From Bufo bufo (lineage: Eukaryota > Chordata > Amphibia > Anura > Bufonidae), in NCBI RefSeq assembly GCF_905171765.1, contig NC_053390.1, positions 211,983,359-212,047,358 on the forward strand: a DNA stretch of 64,000 nt, written 5' to 3'. Positions 12,807-22,795 of the stretch are shown here, piece after piece (positions within the stretch are counted from its first letter, which is position 1; each line of letters begins with the position of its first letter). The translations under genes and the position numbers were made by a program. The notes below the pieces were generated by a model, which was not told the origin of the DNA, made no database searches, and worked only from the letters and a program-made list of their open reading frames with translations.

Positions 12807-12950
12807 GTTACAATTAAGAACGCTTAAGTTCGAAACATGACAACCAGTGATGATTGGAGGTGATGTCCTGAACATGTAATGTGCAACACGATCAATAAAG
12901 ATGAACCAATTAAGAAGTGATCCTGTGCTGGAATATTTCTTTATACATTG

Positions 12951-13413
12951 TGTAGGAAGGCGCAAGAGTCCGTCATTGACGGAAGGTATGCGTCACCGAG
13001 ATTCCTGGCCTCGGTGAGGTAAGAGCTGGTAATTTCATGTGTCAGCGGCAGCTAGTGCTGGATGACATGGTTTTGCTATTTAGTATGGCTGTAAAGCCGA
13101 TCCAGGCCGTCTCTTACTGGGAGCAGCCAAAGTGCAGGGTGGGTGGCTGCTCCCCACATTCCAGGCCGGGTTTTGGTTTGGGCTAAAAAAAAAAAAAACA
13201 CAGGCAGCACTGTCAGGTGGTGAGAATTTACTCCTCTCTGACAGTGAAGCTCTGTCAGTCTCTGTGTTGGGACCTGGGAGTTTGGGCCTGAGTAAAGGCC
13301 TGCTACCTTGCTGGCGTGCTAGCAGGCGGTTTCTGCTATGTCCAAGGACTTCTGCATTGCTGCATGGTGTGAACAAACACCAGACTCAAGGTGACAGTTT
13401 TCCTTGAAACTGA
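12951..13413 (+). repeat. 5' LTR
   Basis: It begins TGTAGGAAGGCGCAAGAGTC and is shared with 15124-15578 up to CCTTGAAACTGA. It differs from the 3' LTR by scattered substitutions and by an A-run at about 13186-13198, where the other copy has ATGAAACA. Confidence 0.9.
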
Positions 13414-13604
13414 CTTTCTTTGGCTTATCCTTATGTGTGAACAAACACCTAACTGTTTAAGTTAAAGATGTTGTCGTTGCCTCTAGACTGTGTCAGCAAG
13501 CCTTTCTACCAGAGCAAATCCCCACAATTGGTGGAGGATGCGGGCAAACACATTGAGGCAGGCCTGAAGGCCGAAAAGTTTTTGTTTTTCCCCGGCACAA
13601 GTGC

Positions 13605-14481
13605 ATGTCCTACATTAAGCCGGCAAGGTTACGACCCATGTCCCCTGACAAAATGGAGGCGGTCGTGAAGGCCCTAGTGGAGGCTAACTGGCAGCAGCGG
13701 GAGGCTAACAAGCAACAGCAGCAGGAAACTAACCAGCTGCTATTGCAATATGTGATGGCATTGCAAGCGGCAGGAGCATCCCTGAACGTCCACGATGGCC
13801 AGAAAGCTGTCCGTGCGGCGATCCCTAAGATGACCCCTTCAGATGACGTCAAGATCTATCTGGCGGTGTTCGAAAAGGTGGCCATGAGGGAAAAGTTACC
13901 CCAAGACCAGTGGGCTAAGGTTGTCGCTCCGTTCCTGGCGTCTGGACCCCAGCAAGTTTTTTTTTTATCTCCCCGATGATCAAGCGGCCGACTACCTGAC
14001 CGTAAAAGGTGAGATCCTGGCGAGACTGGGGATGAATGTGTTGGTCCGGGCCCAGCGAGTGCATCAGTGGGAATTTAACCCGGCTGAACCCGCCAGACCG
14101 CAGTATTGTGACCGTTTACACCGTTTGCAAAAATGGCTGCAGCCTGACGTACTGACCCCCACTGCTATGCTGGACCGTCTCTTGCTGGATGTGTTCTGGA
14201 GGGCTTTGCCGTACCCCCTCCAGCACTGGATCGGCCAAGTGTCCCCGGGTAATGCCTTGGAGATGGTCGACCTGGTGAAGCGCTACGAGGCCACCAGAAA
14301 TCTACACGGAGGTTCTTTTGGGAGGGGGCCAGTCAAACCTCGGAAATCTCCATCCCAGACCCGGGACAGCCCACGACCAGGGTTCTTAGGGGAAACTGTT
14401 TCGGCCCCTCTGTCTGTAGCAAGGGAAGTGGCTGCCACAGTGAAAATTTCTGACAGCCTCTCCTCTAAACAGGCCCAGTAA
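13605..14481 (+). pseudogene. gag: SCAN-like gag of the LTR element, frameshifted
   Basis: Gag is the structural protein that forms the retrotransposon particle. The first part (13605-13979) contains the Gln-rich stretch REANKQQQQETNQLLLQY followed by TPSDDVKIYLAVFEKVAMRE. The second part (to 14481), in another frame, contains QAADYLTVKGEILARLG, RVHQWEFNPAEPARPQ and VDLVKRYEATRNL, hallmarks of the SCAN-like capsid region. The frame changes inside a T-run near 13955-13966, so a single indel separates the two halves. No CCHC zinc knuckle is seen before the gene stops. Confidence 0.88.
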
Positions 14482-14539
14482 GCCAGGGAGTTCATTAGTC
14501 AGAACACGGATGTGTTCTCGGACCTCCCCGTACTAGGTA

Positions 14540-15113
14540 CCTGAGGTTCGGCAACAAGCCATCGCGGACGAAGTGCAGCTAATGCTCCAGCTAGGTGTCA
14601 TCGAGGAGTCAAAAAGTGAATTGGCCAGTCCCATAGTCTTAATACCCAAGCTGGATGGGATATTGCGGTTCAGTAACGACTTCCGCAAACTGAATGAGGT
14701 GTCCAACTTTGACGCACATCCCATGCCCCGAGTAGATGAGCTTATTTGTGGTACAGACCGATGTCTCTGAAGTAGGCCTCGGAGCTGTACTCTCTCAGTA
14801 CATCAATAGGGAGGAACATCCAGCCGAGACTAGGTACAGTATAGTAGAGAGAGTGCCTGGCCATCAAATGGGCACTCGAGTCTCTCCGCTATTATCTGTT
14901 GGGGAGAAAGTTCAGTCTGGTGACCGACCACTCCCCTCTCAAGTGGATGAGCCAAGCCAAAGAGAGGAATGCTCGGGTCACCAGATGGTTCTTGTCGTTG
15001 CAGAACTTCAAGTTCTCAGTGGAACACAGGGCAGGCAGCTTACAGGGAAACGTGGATGCCCTCTCCCGGGTACATTGTCTGGCAAGTGTTCACCCCCTCA
15101 GGGTTGAACAAAG
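14540..15113 (+). pseudogene. pol: pol remnant: start of reverse transcriptase joined to RNase H
   Basis: LQLGVIEESKSELASPIVLI and DGILRFSNDFRKLNEVSNFD are the N-terminal reverse-transcriptase motifs of Gypsy elements. The sequence then jumps at about 14748 to QTDVSEVGLGAVLSQ and, in a different frame, GRKFSLVTDHSPLKWM and VEHRAGSLQGNVDALSR, which belong to RNase H and the start of the connection to integrase. Everything between these parts and all of integrase is deleted. At least two further frame changes are present. Confidence 0.9.
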
Positions 15114-15121
15114 GGGGGAGG
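15110..15121 (+). other. Polypurine tract of the LTR element
   Basis: AAAGGGGGGAGG lies 2 bases before the TGTAGG that opens the 3' LTR. That is the expected position of the primer for plus-strand synthesis. Confidence 0.8.
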
Positions 15122-15123
15122 TA

Positions 15124-15578
15124 TGTAGGAAGGCGGTAGGGTCAGTCATTGACGGAAGGTATGTGTCACAGAGATTCCTGGCCTCGGTGAGGTAAGAGCT
15201 GGTAATTTCATGCGTCGGCAGCAGCTAGTGCTGGCTGACATGGTTTTGCTATTTAGTATGGCTGTAAAGCCAATCCGGGCCGGCTCTTACTGGGAGAAGC
15301 CAAAGTGCAGGGTGGGTGGCTTCTCCCCACGTTCCAGCCCTGGTCTTGGTTTGGGCTATGAAACAAAGGCAGCACTGTCAGGTGGTGAGAATTTACTCCT
15401 CTCTGACAGTGAAGCTCTGTCAGTCTATGTGTTGGGACCTGGGAGTTTGGGCCTGGGTAAAGGCCTGCTACCTTGTTGGCGTGCTAGCAGGCGGTTTCTG
15501 CTATGTCCAAGGACTTCTGCATTGCTGCATAGTGTGAACAAACACCAGACTCAAGGTGACTGTTTTCCTTGAAACTGA
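15124..15578 (+). repeat. 3' LTR
   Basis: It begins TGTAGGAAGGCGGTAGGG and runs parallel to the 5' LTR to CCTTGAAACTGA. I estimate a divergence of several percent by eye, which implies an old insertion. Confidence 0.9.
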
Positions 15579-15725
15579 ATTTTTGTTTTGCTCTCCGGCG
15601 CTAGTCCGACAAGTCCGAAACATGTCAACCTAGCGGTGGAGGGAGAAGCTGTCCATGTATGTGAATTGTGATCATTATGAATAAAGAAAACATCTAGGTT
15701 TTATCCTGAATGCTGGAACTTCTCT
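15579..15725 (+). mobile_element. Retroelement tail with CGAAACATGTC motif and AATAAAG
   Basis: GCTAGTCCGACAAGTCCG, AAACATGTCAACCTAGC, GAATAAAG and ATCCTGAATGCTGGAAC occur in the same order as in the arms of the element at 11113-12947. GCTAG and CTAGC can pair around the CGAAAC core, a hammerhead-like arrangement. The class is not certain. Confidence 0.45.
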
Positions 15726-16457
15726 TTTTCTTCGTGTTTCAAGTGAGGACTGGTCCAGTCTGTTCCATGCATGGGAAAAGATATGGTGAGCTGGAAAAAC
15801 ATGCTTGTTTATGCTTACCTCTATAGATGTAATGGAGCTGAAAAATCTGTGGCAGATCAGAAGAGAGATCTGCATCTGAGAATGGCTCGTTTCGGTTGGC
15901 GTAAACACTGCCAAATACCCTTTAGAGACACCTCCAATGCAGTTTGCCCCTTTCCCATTTACTTCAATGGGAAAAGCAACTAAAACACTTTCAAGAAGTG
16001 ACACGCCAGTGGGAAGCTGCTGGTGGCATTTTGGGCATGTATTATGCAGCATTTTCTAGCCATGTGAACACAGCCATACTAATCTTAAGATGGCCATGCA
16101 CAAGAGATCAACAAAAAGGAAAAAAAGGAAAATCAGACATCATATAGTACATGGCAATACCTTTCTAACAAAGCTAGAACCAGCCCTGTACCTCACATGG
16201 ATCCAGAGATCTCCTCATTCATTGCTCTGCTAGATTATCTACAGCCTGGCAGCTCAGGGTGATGTCCTTTCTGCAGCAGATCTTTCCCTGTAACTGCTAC
16301 AAAATAGGGCTGGTCGCAGTTGAAGATTTAAACTGAGCATTCATGGCCACTGAGTTATTCAATAAAATGTATCTCTATAGCACCACCTGCTCTTTGTTCT
16401 ATATCTTATTTCTTGTCCACCTCACTGAGATGGTCGGGGGGAGGGGGCAGAATTATT
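15726..16457. other. Intronic sequence without a recognisable gene
   Basis: No exon is seen. A foldback-family right end (GCCATGTGAACACAGCC) is visible at about 16058-16075, with TTTACTTCAATGGGAAAAGC upstream of it, so a decayed copy of that family probably spans about 15890-16075. Confidence 0.5.
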
Positions 16458-16477
16458 TTTAATATAATTATATATAT
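16458..16477. repeat. TA-rich microsatellite, left fragment
   Basis: This TA-rich stretch ends in ATATATAT directly at the left end of the split-repeat element. The same microsatellite resumes at 22717, directly at the right end of that element. Confidence 0.8.
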
Positions 16478-16575
16478 GTTGATAAGGCTGATTAGTCAGC
16501 CTGCATTTGTGGGAGGGGCGGAGGCTCTTCATATACGAGCCACACCCTCACTTCCAGGCGTGTGTTCTCAGGTGC
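16478..16575 (+). repeat. Split direct repeat A1
   Basis: 98 bp, starting GTTGATAAGGCTGATTAGTC and ending GTTCTCAGGTGC. It is identical by eye to 22425-22522. The sequence on either side differs from that around A2, so the boundaries are sharp. Confidence 0.92.
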
Positions 16576-17109
16576 ACAGCTGCTGCTGGGTGTCATTAGC
16601 AGACTAGCTTCTCTGGTGGTAGGAGTCTTTCTTTGCAGCATGGAGCTTGTTATTTTGCTCTCTGCTACCGTGGCATGCACGCGCCGTACTACGTAAGTAG
16701 GTTGTGCCGGGGCCGTCTCTCCTGGCCGGTCGGAACCGACTTTGCTAGCGAACGGGAGGCTTTGCCTCAGAATCTGCTACCTCAGGTTTGCTTGTTGGGC
16801 CTAAATACTTCTATTTTCTTTTCAACTTTGTTTGTTGGTAATAGGAGTTAGTTCCTATAAATCTTACAAGTTTCACTTTGTTTCGTTCGTCTCGTATGAA
16901 AAGTTACTTCAGCCGGTTTGCTGTAAAGAAAGTTACCCGGGCTGCACGTGACGTCATGTTTGGAGATCAGACGCAGCTGTTATTGTTTAGGCCTCTTGCT
17001 GTAGCTGTTCCTTGCGATGTGTCTCCCCCCCTCCCCCCGCTACCACCATCTTTAGACTTCATGTATTTCACTGCTCCATGTACTTAAAAACCCTGCCGCA
17101 CTTTCATGC

Positions 17110-17900
17110 TCTGCTGTTATCCTGAGCTGCATTTACACTTTTGGCTTTTATTTCATGTCTTATGCTGCATCCGCACGTCCTTACTGTCCTGTACTTTTCC
17201 ACTCTTGGTTCGTATTCACTCAGATTGGTCTCGCATTCAAGCTGCGTTCACCTGTTGGCTGTTACATCTCATTCTGTCCCCAGCCGACAGCCGGATCCGT
17301 ATTACACGCCTGTTATTACATGTTGTATACTCGGCTTACAGCCATAGCTGCTACTGTTACTCTGTTTTCATGCTCTGGACGCACCACCCTGGTGTTCCCA
17401 CCTTGCTCCACTCACAACCAGAGCTGCGTTTATACCAAATTTCATGCTCTGCTTATACCCAAAGTTGTGTTCACACTTCTACTGCTACACCAGGTCGTAT
17501 ACCCCACTCACCAAAGCCGCTTTCCATGTCTGCTGCCACATCAAGTTAATATTCTGTTCACATCCAAAGCTGTGTCCGCATGTCTGCTTTCGCATGTTGT
17601 CCTATACTCCTTTCACTACTAGAGCTGCGTCCACGTGTCTGCTTTCGCATCACGTCAATACTCTGCTCACTTCCAGGTTGCATTTATACGTCCGCTTTAT
17701 ACCATGCTTTTCATGCGCTACCCATACTCAGAGCTGCGCCCATACCATGTTTTTTAGGTACCACTCGCATCCAAAGCTGCATTCACCCATTTGTTGTTAC
17801 ATCATGTTTTGTACTCTGCTCCCACTCAAAGCTGCATTCTCCTGTTCATTGCTACGTCATGGTTTTGCTCAATCTCATTGGGGCAGTCTGCACCCACCGC
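17110..17900 (+). repeat. Degenerate ~54-bp tandem repeat
   Basis: The phrase AAAGCTG(C/T)(A/G)TTCAC followed by CTGCT..TACATCA and TACTCTGCTCAC recurs roughly every 54 bp, for example near 17459, 17513, 17567, 17620 and 17674. Overlapping open frames of 147-199 codons here are a by-product of the biased repeat and resemble no protein. Confidence 0.7.
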
Positions 17901-17994
17901 TCTTGTACCTCTCTCCCGACAAACATAACTGCGTTCTTTTCAGGCTTACGTTCCCTTCCTCGGTGGTCTGTTACATTCCATAGGCCTACTTTCT

Positions 17995-18075
17995 GTTTTA
18001 ATTCTGGTTCATATTCACTCAGACTGGTCTCCTTTTACTTCTGGTTCGTATTCACTCAGATTGGTCTCCTGCCCC
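17995..18075 (+). repeat. Short direct repeat TTCTGGTTC(A/G)TATTCACTC
   Basis: There are two adjacent copies, and a third related copy lies at about 17207-17230 (TTGGTTCGTATTCACTCAGA). All are inside the split-repeat element. Confidence 0.7.
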
Positions 18076-18724
18076 AGTTCACCAAACAGCTCCTCAGCAG
18101 AGGTCAGTGGGCCAGTAAGTTTCCTGCTATGTTTTCACAAGCTGTTTATTTGTTTGTCACGATAAGAGACTTCTCTTAGCGAACTTGCAATGCCTCAGGC
18201 TCTTGTTTTTTCTCCCATCTCTGTTTCAATTTCATGTTTACGTTTATGGTTCGCGGTGGTTAGTGTTTTATGTATGCACGTGCTTCGGATTACTAATGAC
18301 TATATTTTAACGCCTGTTGGCAGTCATCTTCCTTAGGCCACCTTCTAGCCAATCTAATCATTCAAGTCGCTTCATATGCCATCAGGTCCGGCTTACGTTT
18401 TAATTACTTATCGTCATCCCTCTGTCTTCGGGGGCCCTATGACTGATCCGGCCTCATGGCTCCGGGGGCCCCATGACCGTTTTTTCATGTTCTGTTTGTT
18501 AGGGGTACAACATGGTTGTAGGCTGGTTAGTGTTTCCAGGTTTGCTGTTGGAGGGGGTCATGGTTATGCGAGTCCCCAAGGCATTCTGGTGCTGCATAAG
18601 TGGTTTATAAAAAATAATAATAATAATAAAATCATAAGAGGCTCGCACGAGTGGCTCTTCGCTTATAGGACCTCACGACTGGCATCATCATTCGTAGTTC
18701 GCACGGTCATCTGATACTTGTTCC

Positions 18725-19649
18725 GCCATGAGGGGCTCTCACGCATGGCTCCCGCCATGAGGGGCTCTCACGCATGGCTCCCGCCATGAGGGGCTCTCAC
18801 GCATGGCTCCCGCCATGAGGGGCTCTCACGCATGGCTCCCGCCATGAGGGGCTCTCACGCTTGGCTCCCGCCATGAGGGGCTCTCACGCTTGGCTCCCGC
18901 CATGAGGGGCTCTCACGCTTGGCTCCCGCCATGAGGGGCTCTCACGCTTGGCTCCCGCCATGGGGGGCTCTCACGCTTGGCTCCCGCCATGGGGGGCTCT
19001 CACGCATGGCTCCCGCCATGAGGGGCTCTCACGCATGGCTCCCGCCATGAGTGGCTCTCACGCTTTGCTCCCGCCATGGGGGGCTCTCACGCTTGGCTCC
19101 CGCCATGGGGGGCTCTCACGCATGGCTCCCGCCATGGGGGGCTCTCACGCATGGCTCCCGCCATGGGGGGCTCTCACGCATGGCTCCCGCCATGGGGGGC
19201 TCTCACGCATGGCTCCCGCCATGGGGGGCTCTCACGCATGGCTCCCGCCATGGGGGGCTCTCACGCATGGCTCCCGCCATGGGGGTCTCTCACGCATGGC
19301 TCCCGCCATGGGGGTCTCTCACGCATGGCTCCCGCCATGGGGGTCTCTCACGCATGGCTCCCGCCATGGGGGACTCTCACGCATGGCTCCCGCCATGGGG
19401 GACTCTCACGCATGGATCCCGCCATGGGGGACTCTCACGCATGGCTCCCGCCATGGGGGACTCTCACGCATGGCTCCCGCCATGGGGGACTCTCACGCAT
19501 GGCTCCCGCCATGGGGGACTCTCACGCATGGCTCCCGCCATGGGGGACTCTCACGCATGGCTCCCGCCATGGGGGACTCTCACGCATGGCTCCCGCCATG
19601 GGGGACTCTCACGCATGGCTCCCGCCATGGGGGACTCTCACGCATGGCT
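18725..19649 (+). repeat. 29-bp minisatellite, about 32 copies
   Basis: The unit is CATGAGGGGCTCTCACG followed by CATGGCTCCCGC, with sub-variants. Because 29 is not a multiple of three and the unit has no stop in any forward frame, all three forward frames stay open and give the same 29-residue repeat starting MAPAMGGSHAWLPPWG. The variants are arranged in blocks: GAGGGGCTC..GCATGG first, then ..GCTTGG, then GGGGGGCTC, then GGGGGTCTC, then GGGGGACTC. That pattern points to stepwise local expansion. I do not regard the frames as genes. Confidence 0.95.
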
Positions 19650-20296
19650 CTTGGCTTAGAGGATTTCACAATCGTCATCGACATTGGTAGGTCATACGGC
19701 CATCTGCTACTATTTTCCATGGCACACCTTTCAGAAGTTTTCTTTTGTTCATTTATATTTTACAGATTAGTACTTGCAGTTCATTTCAGCCTCATTTCAT
19801 TAAGAAGCTTTACCCCATGTCTTTGTCTTTCTAGGTTATCGAGTCCCGGTTGATTACTAAACCCGTTGGGTTAAGCCCCAATCTTTTCCCCTGCCGTCCT
19901 TAATTCTAAGGTTCGCATCCTGGCGGCTGCCCGGCCCTATGGGCCCCTGGTGGTTGCTTCGGCCCCATGGCTTCAGGGGTCCGACCAATGGTTGTCTGTC
20001 CACCTGTGCATCTATGCTTTTGAATGACTCATATCTTTACCTGCTTGCCAGCTTATTTTATTCAGGTTTAATTTTACTTTGTCCGTTATTATCTCCATTT
20101 TCTGTCACGTTTCCCTTCGTCTTTTCAGGTCATGCAGTTGAACTCCTATTGGGGTCACCTTCCACGTCGGTCAGGTCTCGTTCCTAACGATATTTCGCCT
20201 TGCATGTCATTCAGGCCACGTAGTTTATCTTAGGTATCGCCTGCCACATCGGTCAGGCTCATGGTTTAATTTAACCTGCACCTTTTATTCAGGTCC

Positions 20297-21248
20297 GATG
20301 ACAGCTTCGGCCCCATGCCTTCGGGGGCCCGGTGACAGCTTCGGCCCCATGCCTTCGGGGGCCCGGTGACAGCTTCGGCCCCATGCCTTCGGGGGCCCGG
20401 TGACAGCTTCGGCCCCATGCCTTCGGGGGCCCGGTGACAGCTTCGGCCCCATGCCTTCGGGGGCCCGGTGACAGCTTCGGCCCCATGCCTTCGGGGGCCC
20501 GATGACAGCTTCGGCCCCATGCCTTCGGGGGCCCGATGACAGCTTCGGCCCCATGCCTTCGGGGGCCCGATGACAGCTTCGGCCCCATGCCTTCGGGGGC
20601 CCGATGACAGCTTCGGCCCCATGCCTTCGGGGGCCCGATGACAGCTTCGGCCCCATGCCTTCGGGGGCCCGATGACAGCTTCGGCCCCATGCCTTCGGGG
20701 GCCCGATGACAGCTTCGGCCCCATGCCTTCGGGGGCCCGATGACAGCTTCGGCCCCATGGCTTCGGGGGCCCGATGACAGCTTCGGCCCCATGGCTTCGG
20801 GGGCCCGATGACAGCTTCGGCCCCATGCCTTCGGGGGCCCGATGACAGCTTCGGCCCCATGCCTTCGGGGGCCCGATGACAGCTTCGGCCCCATGGCTTC
20901 GGGGGCCCGATGACAGCTTCGGCCCCATGGCTTCGGGGGCCCGATGACAGCTTCGGCCCCATGGCTTCGGGGGCCCGATGACAGCTTCGGCCCCATGGCT
21001 TCGGGGGCCCGATGACAGCTTCGGCCCCATGGCTTCGGGGGCCCGATGACAGCTTCGGCCCCATGGCTTCGGGGGCCCGATGACAGCTTCGGCCCCATGG
21101 CTTCGGGGGCCCGATGACAGCTTCGGCCCCATGGCTTCGGGGGCCCGATGACAGCTTCGGCCCCATGGCTTCGGGGGCCCGATGACAGCTTCGGCCCCAT
21201 GGCTTCGGGGGCCCGATGACAGCTTCGGCCCCATGGCTTCGGGGGCCC
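20297..21248. repeat. 34-bp minisatellite, 28 copies
   Basis: The unit is GATGACAGCTTCGG followed by CCCCATGGCTTCGGGGGCCC, and 952 bp makes exactly 28 units. All three minus-strand frames are open and encode a 34-residue repeat that includes MGPKLSSGPRSHGAEAVIG. Variants are blocked: GGTGAC units at the left (to about 20490), then GATGAC with CATGCC, a mixed zone, then uniform CATGGC from about 20890. Isolated related units lie outside the array at about 18425-18480 and 19935-19985. Confidence 0.95.
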
Positions 21249-22269
21249 GATGACTGTTTTTCAGTCCTGCTGGGCTGATTGCCTGGTTGGTTGTGCATCT
21301 GGGCTGATTTGGCCCCTATGTATCGCATACATACCTGCTTCCCTAATTTCCTAATAATCAACGTTGATTGCTCACTTTATGTTTTGACCACAAACTGGTC
21401 CGGTTCGCCCTACAGCATCATTGTCATGTCTTACGCAGATATTTAGTCTTTCTTTAATGGTTCATGCTTTCGTTCGGGTCCTGCCAGATGAAGAACAAGT
21501 AGGGCAATTCCCTCTAACATTTCAGTCTCTGATCGTAGTCGATCATATCTTGTCAACCAGGTCCCCGCGCAAAGTCTTTGCCTTTTTTACCATGACCAGG
21601 AACTCCTTTTCGTTGGTAGCTTCATTGCATTGCATTCCCTCACTCATGGGAGGGCATAGACAGAATCTTGTATATTATGGCTTCGTAGCTTCTTGCCGCA
21701 CTAACCTCAGACTCCCTACAACCACGTTAAATCGGATTTTGGACAAGGTCCAGCATTTCCTCACGGTAGAAGTTTCAGATTGTAGGTCGGTCTTCACGTC
21801 TCAAACGCAAAAATAATTCTCGGGCACACAGTAGAACAACGCACGGACCACGGCTAGCAGATAGCTGTTGTCTGGGGAACTATTCAAGGATTCTCTTCCT
21901 ATCCTTATGGTTTCTTTTTGGCCCTCATTTCTAAATAGTCTAGGCAGTTAGGTTGCGGTCCCACGATCTCCTGAGGCTAGGGCATTGCCAGTACTCGCAC
22001 TAGAGCCAAACTTTACAAGTTTCAGTTGGTTTTTATGATCCATTTCACAACGTATTCCCGGTCCTCCATTCCGCTTTGGGGCAGTATACGCAATATTGAG
22101 AATCATGTCTCTGGCCTTGTCATCCACAAGATGGGTTGTAGGTCTCCTACTGGTCTTGCCTCGTATACCCCGAATTTTCGCTCTAGATCCCTGACGCCTT
22201 GCAGTTGGCTTGGGGATTAGTTTGCACATGCCATTCGAATTCCTTTTCTACCCTACTTGGCTTGGTTTT
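21249..22269. other. Interior of the split-repeat element, no coding capacity seen
   Basis: Open frames reach at most 131 codons (21421-21816, plus) and 93 codons (21948-22229, minus). Neither resembles reverse transcriptase, RNase H, tyrosine recombinase or gag. Confidence 0.6.
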
Positions 22270-22424
22270 TGCCCACTTATAGGCCTACCCACGATCGTGG
22301 CTCAGGGCACACAACAAGCCATTTAGTCAGGTCAGCTAAGACACGCCTAGCTGGGTTAGGTTGTTCCTGTTGTTTCTCTCCCTAGGGTTCTTCGGATACC
22401 TCTTGGCCGTAGCCATGACCACAA
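22270..22424 (+). repeat. Split direct repeat B1
   Basis: 155 bp, from TGCCCACTTATAGGCCTACC to GTAGCCATGACCACAA. It is identical by eye to 22562-22716 and directly adjoins A2. Confidence 0.92.
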
Positions 22425-22522
22425 GTTGATAAGGCTGATTAGTCAGCCTGCATTTGTGGGAGGGGCGGAGGCTCTTCATATACGAGCCACACCCTCACTT
22501 CCAGGCGTGTGTTCTCAGGTGC
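22425..22522 (+). repeat. Split direct repeat A2
   Basis: 98 bp, a second copy of A1. It begins at the base after B1. This junction is what end-to-end joining of a circular intermediate would give. Confidence 0.92.
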
Positions 22523-22561
22523 CCCACCCTCCCTCCCTTATCTTCTCATTTCCACAGGGTA

Positions 22562-22712
22562 TGCCCACTTATAGGCCTACCCACGATCGTGGCTCAGGGC
22601 ACACAACAAGCCATTTAGTCAGGTCAGCTAAGACACGCCTAGCTGGGTTAGGTTGTTCCTGTTGTTTCTCTCCCTAGGGTTCTTCGGATACCTCTTGGCC
22701 GTAGCCATGACC

Positions 22713-22716
<4 letters not shown>
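22562..22716 (+). repeat. Split direct repeat B2
   Basis: 155 bp, a second copy of B1. It ends GACCACAA, immediately followed by the TA microsatellite. A pyrimidine-rich 39-bp spacer (22523-22561) separates it from A2. Confidence 0.92.

Positions 22717-22795
<79 letters not shown>

Larger units (their letters stand above)
11113..12947. mobile_element. Composite inverted element with CGAAACATG-type ends
   Basis: The left arm (about 11116-11240, AATATTCCAGCACAGGATCA ... GACATGTTTCGAACC) is mirrored by the right arm (about 12824-12947, GTTCGAAACATGACAACC ... TGATCCTGTGCTGGAATATT). The right arm also carries CAATAAAG. Two other foldbacks (11236-11612 and 11608-12806) fill the space between the arms. 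A related single arm occurs at 15600-15720. The class is uncertain; the tail resembles what I know of frog retroelement ends, possibly Penelope-like. Confidence 0.65.
12951..15578 (+). mobile_element. Gypsy-type LTR retrotransposon with SCAN-like gag, internally deleted
   Basis: Two direct long terminal repeats enclose a gag gene, a reverse-transcriptase fragment and an RNase H remnant. The gag resembles the SCAN-like gag of Gmr1-type Ty3/Gypsy elements, the group from which the vertebrate SCAN domain is thought to derive. The central reverse transcriptase (including the catalytic YxDD region) and the whole integrase are missing, so the copy cannot move by itself. A clear target-site duplication was not found (CATTG on the left, AATTT on the right), which suggests later rearrangement or a boundary error. 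Confidence 0.9.
16478..22716 (+). mobile_element. Non-coding element with split direct repeats (PAT/Ngaro-like)
   Basis: The order of repeats is A1 (16478-16575), a 5.7-kb interior, B1 (22270-22424), A2 (22425-22522), a 39-bp spacer, then B2 (22562-22716). This A1...B1-A2-B2 order is the split-direct-repeat signature of PAT and Ngaro elements, retrotransposons that use reverse transcriptase and a tyrosine recombinase and leave no target duplication. Both A copies and both B copies look identical, the B1/A2 junction is exact, and the outer ends abut ATATAT on both sides without a duplication. No reverse transcriptase, RNase H, recombinase or SGNH hydrolase can be read in any frame. The interior is T- and C-rich with three kinds of tandem repeats. 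The alternative is a full element followed head-to-tail by an internally deleted copy. Confidence 0.7.

Noticed and set aside
12951..15578. Possible endogenous retrovirus
   Set aside because: The SCAN-like gag and Gypsy-type pol motifs place it among Ty3/Gypsy retrotransposons; there is no envelope gene.
17106..18179. Overlapping plus-strand frames of 147-199 codons rich in Cys, His, Leu and Ser
   Set aside because: A degenerate 54-bp repeat with biased composition produces these; no resemblance to a known protein, and several frames are open at once.
18717..19650. Regularly spaced short repeats considered as a CRISPR-like array
   Set aside because: The units are directly adjacent with no unique spacers, and this is vertebrate DNA.
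18948..19853. Open frames of 200-300 codons on the plus strand with MAPAMGGSHAWLPPWG repeats
   Set aside because: They are three overlapping readings of a 29-bp minisatellite; openness follows from the unit having no stop. No domain or independent evidence for a gene.
20266..21361. Three minus-strand open frames of 303-358 codons with MGPKLSSGPRSHGAEAV repeats
   Set aside because: They are products of the 34-bp minisatellite, open in all three frames, with no non-repetitive conserved part.
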